From Clitoria ternatea (lineage: Eukaryota; Streptophyta; Magnoliopsida; Fabales; Fabaceae), in assembly GCA_037962975.1 (NCBI GenBank), contig CM075675.1, positions 45,678,501 to 45,742,500 of the forward strand: 64,000 nucleotides of DNA, written 5' to 3'. Positions 9,961-22,693 of this stretch are shown here, piece after piece. The notes below the pieces were generated by a model that saw only the letters and a program-made list of their open reading frames with translations, did no database searches and had not been told where the DNA came from. The translations under genes were made by a program, and so were the position numbers. Within the stretch, counting starts at the first letter, position 1, and the number at the start of each line of letters is the position of its first letter.

Positions 9961-11495
9961 TGTAACACCCTCGATTAGATAAGACAACCCTTCTATAGGA
10001 TTATCCTATTTAACTAAGAGTGTTAACAGTTTTTCATAAAAAGTGAATGTATTTTTTTTAAAATAAAGAGATGGCAGATCAGTGGAAGCAAATAATAGAT
10101 ATATCACATAGTCATTCACAAACTTAAAAATAATTGTACTCATAACAGAATGGGGCACGCAGGCACCCTTAAACATTATACAGTCATCCGGTATCTTTGT
10201 CATTAATAAATATTCAAACTATATAAATTCTATCTTTAATGATCGTTCTCAATGGGTTCAGCATATTGCTGTTCTTCACACTTGGGTTCTTGATTTTCTA
10301 ATTCCTCTGAAAAATGGTCAACAGTAAGGGTGAGTATAACCCAAGACCCTGAAGGTTATCCGGTGCGGACATAATCCAGTCAACAGGTAATATCACATAA
10401 TTCATGCAATTAACATATTTATAACTATAACAATCAAACATTTTCATGGAAATGCATGAGTAGGGTTTATTATGATTTATCTTAATTAAGTCTCATGATG
10501 CATGTGGGCCCAATAAATCAATTCATCTTCATCTCATTCTTTGGAATTTCTCCATTCCATTCTAGAGCGATCAGGGTCCGCCCAAGCTCCCATTTTCATA
10601 AGGTACAAATGAACTCGTTGGTTCTCATCATTGATATATATATTTTTGGAACTTGGATCCCTACGATCATAGTTACACTCCGTCATTTAGTCAAAGTACA
10701 CTAGAATTGCATCGTCTCACCCGGCTATCAGGCGCGACTCTGATGCCATTGGGTTTCCGTTCCAATTGTACTCCCAAGATCTTCATGGAGATCGAACGTG
10801 AATGTCCTCCAGCGTACCAGGTGTATGCTCTAGATAATTTTTCTCCTTCAAAAATATTTTCATGATGCAAAGTGCATTATTTAAGTTTTATCATTACTTT
10901 GATCCCTGGGTATCTATGTGATTCCAGCCTCGTAATATTCATGTTGTTAGGTCCACCAGTTTTTAAGACGTTGTAAATTATTTTTATTATTTTATTTATT
11001 ATTATTCAAGAAAATATATCAGTTATATCTTGGCTAAAATAATGCTTCATTTAAAGAATAAGTAGTTTGTTCCTTATTTCATTATTCATAACTTAAATAA
11101 TAATATTAGTTACAAGAATAATAATAATAATAAGGCATCGTTTGTTATAAAAAAAATAAAATAAAAGGAAAAATAAATAGAGTGAATAAGGCGGCAGAGC
11201 CGTCTATTATAATATAGATAAGCGGAAATAAAAGGAAAGATAAATGCAGAGAATAAGGCGGCAGAGCCAGCCAATATATTTAATAAAATAAATGACATAA
11301 ATTAAATAAAAATAAAATGTTAAGAATAAGGCGGCAGAGCCGTCCATTATAATATAGATAAACAGAAATAAAAAGAAAGATAAATACATGGAATAAGGCG
11401 GCAGGGCCGTCCATTATAATATAAATAAACAGAAATAAAAAGAAAGATAAATGCAGAGAATAAGGCGGCAGAGCCGTCCATTAAGCTTAATAGTA

Positions 11496-11531
<36 letters not shown>

Positions 11532-12177
11532 CATAATAATAATAATAATATTCATAATATTCATAATCATAATTATAATCTTAATCATAATAATAGTAAC
11601 AATGATATAAATGGTGATCATCCATCCTTATTTCCTTGTTTATCTTATCTTTCAAAACTTCCTTACTGGAATCCACATAGGCACCCATGGTTCTTAATAT
11701 TTTCACAATCCAATACAGATCATATCTTTTCACAATTTAACACCGATCATATCATTCAATCATCATGATTAATAATAATTAACACAGACAATTAATCATA
11801 TACATAAAATATATATAACAAATATATAACAATTAAGGCATTTAATTCACAACAAAACTGAATCTATCCTGGAAAAGTGAGGACCCAAGGTACCTTAACC
11901 CTTTCCTTTCACTCAAATTTCCCCAGAATACCCGAGAATATACCCCCCTTACCTCAAATGTCGTATTATTTTTTTTTATACTAGACGAGAGGGAGAGAAT
12001 CCAACTTCCAAACCGTAGCTCCAATCGATGATCTGTCTCTGTAGTTAGACTTTACGTGATGATTAGACTTTGGATTTGTCAATGTTCAAGTGATTGGGCA
12101 AAAAGAGAGAGAGTGGCAGAAATGGTAGAGGAAGAAGAAGAGTAGAGGTTCGTGGTGGTTGGAGGTGGTTTAGTGTC

Positions 12178-12224
<47 letters not shown>

Positions 12225-13399
12225 CTGCATGAAGTGGGAGGGAAAGAGTGGTGCAGCTTTTGAAGAGGGGTGATGCCATATTTATAGAAAAATCTGGCCA
12301 CCGGGTCTAAATTTAATTGGTACCGGTTTTGAATAGTTAATTTTAAAAGAAAACAAAAAGTTACTTATAGTTACGGTTAGAATCTGAAAAAGTTTCCAAC
12401 ATGAAAGTTGTAGATCGGCTCTTTCTCTTCGAAGCGATATATGGTATGCAAAAATCTGACACCCGGAGCAAAAGTTACGCCAAAAACAAAGAAAATGGGA
12501 GTTGGTGTAATAGTTCTTTTTTGAAAGATAATTCTGCCGCGCAAAATTCGTTGGGAATTAGCCTTTCATTTCTTCACAAAAGTTGTAGGATTTTTCGATA
12601 CGAAACCATGAAAAAAAGAACAAAGTCATTTCGACATCGTATGAGAGAGATATTCACGTTTTTCTATAGGGGTTACTATTCTTGCGAAAATCACTATTTC
12701 TCTAAAAATTTCGCTTTTCAGGGATGATCGAGCAAGAACTAGCTTTCAGGTTCTTCACGAGAATTGTAGAGGGATTTAATACGAGAACAAAAAAATTACA
12801 ACGAACTGATTCTGAGCTCGTATAATTTTTCTAAGAATTTAACAAGATTAAATAACGGGTTTTTCAAGTTTGGTAATGATAGATCACGAAATAGAGTTTG
12901 AGGCTAGAAATAGAGTTTGTCAGGTTTTTCATAACAACGAAACCGAGATTAAAATTTCTTAATTTTGACCTCATATGAAAAAGTTATGCCCAAAACAGGA
13001 AAGATATTTTAGTTGAATTCAGAGGTTCCTATTTAACTAGATAAGTTTTTCCAAGAAACGAGGTTGATGAGGTCTGAATTAAAGTTTTGGCTCTTCAGGA
13101 AAAGTGTTTGATTTGTCAAAATAGTTCATTAGGGACTGTCCATACTGAAATTGGATATCCCTAAAGTGTATAAATAGACAATTGTGGATCTCTTTTCGGT
13201 ATGAATCGAGTGTCTAGGAATTGACCCGATGAATGATGGTACAAGTCTAATTAGTTTACTAAATTAGTGTTAGATATAGGATTAGATTATCAATTCTTGA
13301 CTACATGTAGAGTCCTTTATTTACTTATTATCACTTACAAAACTTCCATACTTCAAAAATTACAAGGGTAAAACTGTTTCTAAAAATATGGATGTTACA
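9961..13399 (-). repeat. 5' LTR of the chromovirus
   Basis: 3439 bp with the same ends and internal plan as 439-3888. It holds the five-copy GGCGGCAGAGCCGTCC array (about 11184-11485), an (AAT)n run (about 11496-11550), a (GA)n run (about 12185-12222) and CATGAAAGTTGTAGA-like cores from about 12400. As the upstream LTR it would hold the element's promoter. Differences from the other LTR are mostly C/T and A/G transitions. Confidence 0.92.
12276..12288 (-). promoter_or_regulatory. TATA-like box of the chromovirus 5' LTR
   Basis: On the minus strand this reads TCTATAAATATGG. It is followed within about 100 nt by the CT-rich run that would begin the transcript. The same box is at about 2754-2767 in the 3' LTR. 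Spacing and sequence suit a Pol II core promoter; no experimental start is known to me. Confidence 0.55.
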
Positions 13400-13404
13400 C
13401 GAGT
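13400..13404. repeat. Target-site duplication CGAGT, right copy
   Basis: Exact copy of 434-438, directly after the CA end of the 5' LTR. Confidence 0.9.
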
Positions 13405-15772
13405 TATGCTCGAACCAAGATAAGGTGCTCTCGGGGCTCCCGAATTAAGAATAACTGAAAAAATTTTGTGATTACTTTTCCTTTGGGATTCAACCTTCAT
13501 GCACTTCATGAAACTTGTAGATTTTCTTGATACAAAGCTATAGAAGAAAGAATGGAGAGATTCTAATACCGTATGAGGAAAATATAATTTTTTTCTAAAA
13601 GAGTGCAGTGTTGATGCGAAAATGGATCAGGGTTGGAAAGATCATGAAAACTATATCAAATGGGGCAGATCTGGCCTTCAAGGTCTTTAAGTAAATCGTA
13701 GAGAATTTTGTTATGGAAAATTTGAGACCGGGTTGCACAAATCAGAGGTTGTGTGAGAAAGTTATGATTTTTTGAAGGAACCCTGTGGAAATAAAAGGAA
13801 TAAAATGACGAGTTTTCAGAGTACAAATGTTTTGGCTCTCAATTTTGAGGGTGACAAAGTAGGAATCAGAGTTCAGGGCCAAAGAGAGAGATAATAGATC
13901 TTTTCATATCAAAAAATTTAGGAGCGAAATCGTTTGATTCTAAGCTCATATACAAAAGTTAGGTCTAAAACGCTAAAGGTGTTTAGACTAAAATTATGGG
14001 TTTGACTTGAATTAATCACTTTTCTAAGAAACGAGGTTGATAAGGCCTGAATTAGGATTTGGTCTCTTCAACAAAAATTCCTAAATCATCGAAACAAGTC
14101 ATTGGAGACTGATCGTGTCCCTATCGGTATCCCAAAGTATATACACGATCGAACATAGGAGGTATGTGAGGTTCTAACCGGGTCGATTGGGCTGGGCTTG
14201 TCATCCTCGATATACCGTAAGAGGATCCTCACAAGACTAGTCTCCCTACTGATTACTATTCTTAGGCTGAAATATCAGAGTCGAATCGTTCATCGGGTCT
14301 CACAGTTTAAGCTTGGGAACCTGATAATATTTTATTATTAAATATAATAAATCAATAAACAATTTATTAAATGATTAAAAAACAAGTAACAAATGATTAA
14401 TTCTGAAATATTTCTCAAATAATCATTGAAAATTTAATAGCTTATTATGCTTAATTTAATAACTTCCGAATAACCATATAGCTATAAAATTCCTTAACCA
14501 ATTAAATAATCACTTAAGTACATATTTTTTTCAATTAGTGAAATTAACCATAGTAGATTAAGTACATATTTTTTTAATTAGTGAAATTAACCATAATCAA
14601 TTATATACCTTATTAAATAAGCATCAATATTAGTTATCAAACATTAAACAATTTATTATCCATTTTACATTTAGATCATCATAAATTATTACTACTCATA
14701 CTAAATCACAATCATCGGAAATAAAGAATATTACTAGCTATTAGTACTGAACCAAACAAAATTAGATAACTTTTTTACTATCATCAACTTATCTCAGTTT
14801 TTCTCACTGATGCATTATCCTTCGTCTAGTTCTCAATACCCTTCCAGATCAAACTTCTTGCTCATAACTACTTGATATATTTATATTTTACCACTAGGGA
14901 TCAAAACCTCAAGTTTTCTATTAAAAACCTGTCAGAATATTCTCAGGAACTAAGAGGGTCTGTCATCCTACTCTCAAAAAACCAAGGCTGTACATTAATC
15001 ACAACAATGATGCAATGTCCACCATATTTAACAACTTCGAGCACCATTGTACTTCCTTGATTTCTCAAGTTTCCAACACTAACAATTATTATCATTCATT
15101 TCAAAAATCCATTTCCACATACAAAATCATTCTCATGGCAAATAAATCTTCAATTTCACCAATTTTGTCAAAAGTCCCAAATTCCAAATTTTAGGGTTTT
15201 CACTATAACACCCAAACCACAATTCCAATAATTTTCTTGCACCCATTTCAAACATAACCAAACTTACAATTCGTGTTCCACCATCCAAGCATCAAAAATC
15301 AAGTTTCCAAGTCACCTAACCTAGGGTTCAAAGGTTCCACATGAATATCTCAACTAATCAACACCCAAACCACCATTATTAAGCTCTTAGAACCTCAAAA
15401 CAAGGAAATAAAGCAACAAGAGATCATGAACTCTTACCTTATTCCTAGACTTCAAGAAAAACAAAAATGGAAGAAAAAGAAGGTGAAATAACACAAAACT
15501 TGCCCAACAATGTCTTTAAAGCCTCATGGAACCAAGGAAACCAATTAATTTTGATTGGAGTAAGGGCTAGAGAAGATGATGATTTTGAAGCACTAAGGAG
15601 GAAAAAATGAAATGGAAAATGGAGAGGGAGAAATGTGACCAAAAATTAAGAGAAGAGAAGGTGAAATGTTGCAAAATTTGGTATTATTACCCAATGGTCC
15701 AAGTGATGCATCCAAACTAATTGCCTAATGGTCCATCAATCCCCATTAACCTTTGGTTAAAAAGGAGTAGAG

Positions 15773-15811
<39 letters not shown>

Positions 15812-16173
15812 GAAAGTGGATGGTCAAATGGAGGGAGAAGAAAAAGAATTTTCATTTTTCTTTATTTTCATTTCATTCGTAATTTTGTCGTTCGTTAACA
15901 TACACAGTGTCTGTAAAAATATTTCCTAAACTCTAAAATTACTTTAATCATACCACCATAACCATACTAAAATCCTCATTATTTTATGTCCATCAATTGC
16001 CCAAAAAGATTTAATGGGTTTCACATATTTCGTTAAATCATTCTATACCAGTATATTCTTATTCACTGTTAATCTGTAATTAATACTTAATTAATTTTCC
16101 TATATGTTTGGGACGTCAAATAATTGATCATCATCACATAAATAATTTATTTTCTAAAATGTGGGATGTTACA
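13405..16173 (-). mobile_element. Right part of the older Tekay-type LTR
   Basis: It ends GTGGGATGTTACA, so on the minus strand it begins TGTAACATCCCAC, the usual start of this LTR type. The part near 13490-14130 resembles the nested element's LTR but is clearly diverged: CTTCATGAAACTTGTAGAT, AAAAGTTAGG, TAAGAAACGAGGTTGATAAGGCC, and a CATTGGAGACTGATCG block matching CATTAGGGACTGTCC there. The rest (14330-16170) is AT-rich with a (GAAA)n run and no coding sequence. The other end lies left of the window. Confidence 0.65.
15770..15812. repeat. (GAAA)n microsatellite
   Basis: About ten GAAA units inside the older LTR. Confidence 0.9.
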
Positions 16174-16960
16174 GGCAACAAGATATGTAATGAATAGAGC
16201 TTACTATAGGTTCAGAAGATGGTTCCCTGGAAGTCTGTCTAGCACGTGAATTGGCGCAACCTAGCAGAAAACCTTTGAGCTTTAGTTTTTAGTTTAGTAT
16301 TTCTAGAACTAAGTCTAGGAACTTTCTTAGCCTACAAACAAGGATTAAAACTGGAAAATGAATAAAAGAGCAAAAGAAAGAGTGAACATATTGGTTTTAA
16401 AGAAGTTGAAGAAGTATGTTATGTGCTAGTACTAAGAGGGTGTAATAGGACATTTTCTTCCTTTCTTGAAGCGTTGGAATCTATCTTAAAGTGTTTTTGA
16501 GCTAGAAAGTAAAATTGAGAAAAAAATTCACAATCAGATTTATAAAAAATTGGGGAGGAGGGTGTTTAACAATTAAAAGTAGAAAAGTAATTATATTTTA
16601 CTAGTTGACTTCAAGGGTTTTGTTGGAATGGTAGAAGTCATACGCTTGTAGCATTCCATCAAAGAGACTTGAAAGGAAGTGTAATAAGAATGCCACTAGT
16701 TGTGAAAGCTTCGAGTAGTGAAATAAGAAGGTTTAAAAGAGGTAGGAATCAACTTGATATCTATTTTTATACCTCTTAGAAAGTCTTTCAAGATCAGATG
16801 AACCTTTAGAGCTATACTAATTTCTGTCTTCACTCAAGCGCTTGAAAGTAAAAAAAAGGTATGGTCTATGTGAGACAAAATTGCCTAGCCATCAAATAAG
16901 GTTGGTACACCAAGGTTCTAGGGTTATTGACAAATATATTTGCTATCAACAAAGAGCAAG
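16174..16960. other. Non-coding stretch between LTR end and PMD remnant
   Basis: I see no gene, RNA or repeat structure. It is AT-rich with scattered stops in all frames and is probably degraded sequence downstream of the minus-strand PMD gene. Confidence 0.5.
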
Positions 16961-17623
16961 TCAAGAACTTTGTCCATATGTGCATGGTCTCTTATTTGGT
17001 GATAAGGTCTTCATTAGGGAAAACGTGGACAAGCCAATTAGGACCTTGGCATTTTGAGACAAATAGAGAAATCTAAGAGGAATAGTCCTCCAAGTTGTGC
17101 AAATAAGAAAAACTTTGCTTAAATTGATCAAAGAGATGAAGACCTTCATAGATATTCTCATTCTGGTAGTATAGATGTACCTTGAGATATCCATAGGGAT
17201 ATTAGATAGTGTCCTCAGATGAATTTGGTTTGGAAGAATGGCATTGCACCATAATTAGAGTAGCCAAAAGGGTCCGTTGATCAAGTTAATAAGGGATGGG
17301 TTCAACAAGATAGTGACAGCCTCATCTAATAACCTATAAAACGTGGCCAAAACTAGTTTGCTAACATTGAGTTGGACTCCTTTGGGAAAAAGATTGGCTA
17401 TAAAGAAAAAATCCTTAGGAACTTGTAAAGTCCTGGAACAGAACACAAACATAGACAGATAATACAATAGAAAAGTAACGTGTTCCTTGTCTGTGACATG
17501 CTTAAAAGTAGAAATGTTGTTGTAGAAAAGTTGGTATGCACATTTTGTGAAGTTAGGCAATGCATAATTAGAGTTAAACTGAAGGAAACCAGAATACTCA
17601 ATCTCAATAGGCTTTAAGCCCAT
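16961..17623 (-). pseudogene. Plant mobile domain (PMD, aminotransferase-like) remnant
   Basis: The minus-strand frame over 17255-17623 encodes about 120 residues including LLYYLSMFVFCSRTLQVPKD, LSKLVLATFYRLLDEAV and NLINGPFWLL. A stop comes where PMD proteins read Q in the WLLQLW motif, and the same frame continues LWCNAIL. This is the hallmark of the plant mobile domain, found in MAIN/MAIL-type proteins and in many Mutator-like and other transposons. A second open stretch (16961-17194) continues the frame with NAKVLIGLSTFSLMK. No N-terminus or complete domain remains. I judge it a transposon-derived copy because it lies among elements. Confidence in the family comes from the WLL-LW block, not from length. 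Confidence 0.6.
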
Positions 17624-18933
17624 ATATGGCAGTTATGTCAAGAAGAGTAGGGGTAATCATTCCTGCTGGTACTTTAAAGGTGTGAGTAGTACGGTTCTAA
17701 TAAAAAAACTTGCAGTGACGACATAAAGGTACCACAATGATGGCACAAAAGACTTGCAGTGACAATTGGTTGTCGCATGGATAGCGCGATGACACGTGAT
17801 GAAGCCGTGATGCAGAAAAGTCATTGTGCGGATAGTGTAGACGAGACACAATGGTACCCATGGTTAGGAACGGTGATGGCAACATCGCTGCAGTAGCACC
17901 CACGGTTGGGAACGACGATGGCAGCACTACTGCAGTTGTGTCATAGAGAAGACGGGAGGGTTGTGAGTTAAGACGATTGTGGTGTGAGCGTAATGGTGAA
18001 TTGCAAGTGAAGGAGTTATAATTTCGAGAGCTTAGCTCGCAATAAGAATGAAATTGGAACAAAGAAGTGAAATATGCAATTTACCAAATTGAATTTGGTA
18101 ATTGATTTTGCCATGTAATGGGAGAGTGAAATTGCAAAGGGGCACGAGAAAGACAATTCATGAATTGAATTTTCGGCCAAAAACTCATGCGTGTGGTGTG
18201 TTAAAAATTAGGTCTTTGGCATGTCAATTAAGAATGGGCTTATGAAGCCTAACTACTATCAATTATTATTATTAAAAGGTAATATATATATATATATATA
18301 TATAACTATAGTAGGCAAAGGAATGGCAATTCTTAAATTAAGATTTTGTCAATTTGATTTGCAAAAGCAATTGGAAAATAACATATGGGATACCGTGAAT
18401 TGGCCTTGGAGCAATTAAATTGGAAATAGGTTTCAAAGTTAAATTTCCTATACTTGTGATCTTTTGAAAGAAAAATATATGTAATGAGTTGATTGGATCT
18501 TTAAAGACTTTGACAAATATTTAGATTTTTTAAAATATTAATTCTCTTATTACAATAAGAAATAATATTTTAAGGGGCATCTGTTAAGGTTAAGAAAATT
18601 AAGTCTCTAAATAAAATAGAGACTTATATGGTTGCTATTGAATTTTAAAGAAAAGACCCTTTAAGATACATTTTTTATCAGGGGGTTGATTGATTAATTT
18701 AAATTGGCAAGCCTTAAATAAAAATTAAATTAATATTAAAATGCTTCATTGCTAATTAAAAAGGGTTGGTTAGAAAATAAGAGAAATACAAAGAAACAAC
18801 ATAGACATGTCATCAAGTTGGTAGGCTTCAAGTGGACAATCTTTGTAGTTAAACCCAAATTGGTCCCTGTGAGGAGTTAAATGCTGAACACATGCTTATT
18901 TAAATTATTTGGACAGTTATTAAAGGTTATTCA
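17624..18933. other. Degraded non-coding stretch with a small minisatellite and (TA)n
   Basis: It contains two imperfect copies of a GC-richer unit of about 56 bp around 17820-17935 (CACGGTTGGGAACGACGATGGC-like text) and a (TA)n run near 18281-18304. The minus-strand ORFs here have no recognisable domain. Nothing else seen. Confidence 0.45.
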
Positions 18934-19078
18934 TGTAACATCCCTGGTAATTTAACATTGGGAAAGATAAATTAAATATCTATTTAAGTTGGAATTAAGG
19001 AATATATGATTTAAAATGGTATCCTAAAAGGGTAAGGGAAATTAAAATGAATTTTTAATGGAATGGGCATCAGAGACC

Positions 19079-19161
19079 TGACGCGTAGCGTGGCTGTGGC
19101 GTGTAGCGTCAGGTGCAAATTAATGAGTTGGCACGTAGCATCATGTTGACGCGTAGCGTCA
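19079..19161. repeat. Cluster of TGACGCGTAGCGTCA-type palindromes
   Basis: The perfect form, TGACGC-GTA-GCGTCA, is at 19147-19161. Partial copies are at 19079 (TGACGCGTAGCGTGG), 19099 (GCGTGTAGCGTCAGG) and 19131 (GGCACGTAGCATCA). A further copy lies at 22459 (TGGCGCGTAGTGTCAGG), near the other end of the same LTR. Confidence 0.85.
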
Positions 19162-20313
19162 GTGTCGTGATCAGTTTAAAATGAGGGCATGCAAAACAGA
19201 ATAGCTGAAGAACCATTTTTCTTCTCATTTCTCCTTCCTTGCGAATTTTTCCTTGGACATGGTAAAAGCTCCAATTTCTTGTGATTTTGGACTGGTGGAA
19301 GTTAAGGTAAGCCATGGGAACCTTCAATTGCATGTTTTTCTTCCTCCTCTCTTTTTCCTCTCTTGAAACTGAATCTTACATGTTGGTGGGGACCTTGATT
19401 CTATGTTTTGGAGTCATGGGGAATTAGGTATGGTCCCTAGGATGATAAGTGTAAAGGAAAACTAAGGGGGTTTCGTGTTTTGGCAATTAAAGATTTTGAA
19501 GCAAGGATCAGAAGGTCGCTCGACATTGTGGAGCTTGGAAACGAGAGTCGAAATGGTAAGCTTCAATGACCTTGAATTGAGATTTGGGATTATTTTAAAG
19601 TTATGGGTTATAGTTTTGGTAATTAAAATATTGATTAGAGCCTCTTTAATTTTAATCTTAGAGTTTTGGTGGATTTCCAAAGATCTGACAATTAACTTGA
19701 AGATTTAAGGAAGCTCAGAATTGAGGTAAGGGGGTATATTGGGTTAAGGTTAATATAAAAATGTAATTATACTAGTACGGTAAAGGTGTATGATAGCCGC
19801 TTTAATTATTTTAAATCGAATTGAATAGGTTAGGATGAATTATGTGGTATATGGAATAAAAGTAAGTGAGAGTATTAAAATAAAGGAGGCGGAATAATTT
19901 ATAAGATAGGTAAATGGCTAAGTGATGGGATGGTGTCATATTATTTAACAAAATTAAGTGCATATGTATATATAAATACCTGATAGGGTAGGTTATGAAA
20001 TAAAAAGCGAGCCTAAGTGGAATAAGTGTGTCCATAAAAATATATAAAGGCGAAATGGGGGAGTGTGGGACCAATAATGAGAGGTAGGACAATCAGTAAT
20101 TAATAGTTCATAAATGACATAAGTGTGGAAGTGAAATCATGTAAGCGATCGTAATCTTGCACATTATGACGAATAGTTGGGTGAGAAACTAAGGTAGGTA
20201 GAGTTCATAATAAAATAATGCAGTATAGAATATATCAAATGCCATGAATTATTATTAAATTTAAAGTGGTGATGGGTTAAGTTAATAAACTGAGAGAGAG
20301 AACAAATGACATG

Positions 20314-20316
20314 TTG

Positions 20317-20381
<65 letters not shown>
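20314..20381. repeat. (AAT)n microsatellite
   Basis: An uninterrupted run of more than twenty ATA/AAT units inside the solo LTR. Confidence 0.95.
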
Positions 20382-22693
20382 GTTATATGTATGTATAGAT
20401 GGTAGCGGCATGACTGGAACTTATGTACATTTATGATTGTAATGACGTGATATAGGTAATGGTACTGTTATTCACTAATGAATTGATGTTTGTAATGATG
20501 TAGTGCATTGACGATGTGACATGTGTATGTATAATGCGGTGTAATAATTGATTATACGATATGATACCAGTAAATAGATATCTGGATTATGTGAGTGTGT
20601 GCAATGCTTTGTGATTTGTAAGTTAGAATGTGTAATATTTGTATTTGAGATAAATATGTTAATTGATTAATTATGTGTTATATTAATTATATGTAACTTG
20701 ATGAGAAAGATGCAATAACAATTATAGAAATATTGGGACATGGCTTGTGAGGGCTGGGTCGGTGTGGCCTCCCTGTGTGGTGTTCATATGTCAGTTTCTG
20801 ACAGTTGTGGATAGATTTGATGAGGATTAAAGCCATGTTGATATGATGTTATACATGATTGTATGGTGGAAGACAACTAACGATATAAGTTACCCTCGTT
20901 TTTTGGCTCCCGTGGTTTTTGTACCCAGTTGAGCTACCCAGTGGTCAAGTAGGACCTAGTGGTTGAGGGGGAGTCAAGTAGGACTCAGTGAACCAAGCAG
21001 GGTTCACGGGGTGTCAAGTAGGACTCCCAGCTGAAGGTCGATCCTTTTAGTATCCAGATACTAGAGTGTCATATTATTTGAGAGTCAGTCATGCTTATAT
21101 GCTTTGATATGCAGTGATATGTATATGAGTGATAATGTGATGCCTTGGACACTGTTGAGGGCGGGGAATGGTCGTCGGCGCATTGGCACGGTCAATGAGC
21201 GGCTCCTGACAGGCTTTCGGTGGAGGGAATATATGACAATGTTTATATCCATATATCTGTTGTGTATGTAAAATGAAATAAATGATTGGTATTAGATGAG
21301 TTAGTGATTCTGATTCAGTTAATGTGAGTCAGCTCGGTGATGTTGAATTAATAGTGGTAATTAAAATGTAATGATGAATACTCCCACTAAAATAGAAACA
21401 TAGCTAGATTACACCTTTCCTAGTTGATGTTTATCTTTGTATTAACGCTTAACTCTAGTCACTCACCCCCTGTATTGTGGTTTTAGTGACTGTTGACAGG
21501 ATATGGATGCACACCGCGGAGGCGAGAGCTAAATGGGGCCAGGGCGATATGGAAACTAGAAGATGAGATATATAATTGTGTATTTGTTTATTGATTTATG
21601 ATGATGTTAGATTACATTACTTTGTTGATGTGGTGTGTGCGATTCTAATTAGTGTTTTCCGATGAGATGGTATCTAGTAGCACAGAGCTACTTGAGTAAT
21701 TGATGGATTGTGTATGTGTGGTCCTGATGTTTATGTATGAGTAGATGTAAGGCATGGATCCATTGTGTGATTGCATGAAATTGGCAGGGACTGTAATGTG
21801 TATTGCATGATTGTGAGATTCGTGTAACTTATGCATTTTCATTGATTTGGCATGATGATGGATGATTTATGATTTAGTATGTTAGTGGGATGATGATATG
21901 AGCACACGTTTATGGATGAGTGGGTTTAAGAACGATTAGGTTGTAAATGATGGAATGTAGATATTGGCACGGAGCCAAGTTTAGGATTGATGGTTGAGAT
22001 AGGCAGGCCTTTTGTATGCTTGTGTTGATAATGTAATGCGATTATGGAATTGAATAATGAATTGACAATTTGGATAAGTTATGCGTGTGTTAGAAATAAG
22101 CATTTATATGAAATTAAAGAACTAAATGGGTGGTTTTATGATCCGGCGGGTTTTGGGACCCCCGACAGGGACCAGTAGGTTCACTAGGTCATTTAGAAGT
22201 TGTACATATAGGCATTGGGCCATTTGGAGTCCATTTGGGTAGTTTGATGCAAGGGTTTTGCATACAATTAAGTTAAACTGTGTTTCACACATAACTCGCG
22301 CATATAATGGAATTTTGGCAAACAGACAGCGTCAACAGTTCCGGAATAGGGAAAACATGTGGCTCATGAAGTTTTGTAGCAATCAAACCTGAAACAGGCC
22401 AATGAGGTAGGTCGGAAGTTAGCCGATTGGCCTAAAATGTACAACAGCAAGCATCAGCCTGGCGCGTAGTGTCAGGGCTACAAACAGAGTCAGTCCCCTG
22501 TTCTAGCTTTTGTGTTTCTTTGGTCATTAATGGATTTTGGGGTTTTAATTTATAATATATTTTATATCTTCACCTTTTTTACTGAAAATGTTTATTTTTA
22601 TGAGCATGGGATAATTAAATTAATTATTTGTGAAAAATTTATTACGAATTTTAATGAACTGAAAAAAAATGTAAAATGACTTAGGACGTCACA

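Larger units (their letters stand above)
439..13399 (-). mobile_element. Full-length Ty3/gypsy chromovirus (Tekay/Del type), with a nested solo LTR
   Basis: The element is 12961 bp and reads on the minus strand. It has two LTRs of 3450 and 3439 bp, an initiator-Met-tRNA primer site next to the right LTR, a purine tract (minus strand) next to the left LTR, and a 5-bp target duplication. Gag, protease, RT, RNase H, integrase and a C-terminal chromodomain occur in that order, the Ty3/gypsy order; the chromodomain, very long LTRs and TGTAACA ends suggest Tekay/Del. The gag-pol frame runs from 9780 to 3924. Excluding the 1426-bp insertion (1421-bp LTR plus 5-bp duplication) leaves 4431 nt, exactly 1477 codons, with no net frameshift. 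Six in-frame stops and the insertion make this copy unable to encode its proteins. The LTRs differ by roughly a dozen positions over the first kilobase compared by eye, so the insertion is fairly young. Confidence 0.93.
18934..22693 (+). mobile_element. Solo LTR of a Tekay-type element
   Basis: 3760 bp starting TGTAACATCCC and ending GACGTCACA. The flanks are ATTCA (18929-18933) and GTTCA (22694-22698), a 5-bp duplication differing by one A/G transition. There is no coding region, primer site or purine tract, hence a solo LTR. Orientation is plus, from the TGTAACATCC start and from ACTCACCCCC...GACTGTTGAC near 21460, which corresponds to minus-strand text near 800 in the first element. Inside are GCGTAGCGTCA palindromes near both ends, an (AAT)n run, and a GC-rich block at 21148-21223 shared with the Cassandra element near 38.1 kb. 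Confidence 0.8.

Noticed and set aside
11451..11768. 105-residue ORF starting MQRIRRQSRPL with a long Asn/His run
   Set aside because: Translation of the (AAT)n/(CAT)n microsatellite inside the LTR.
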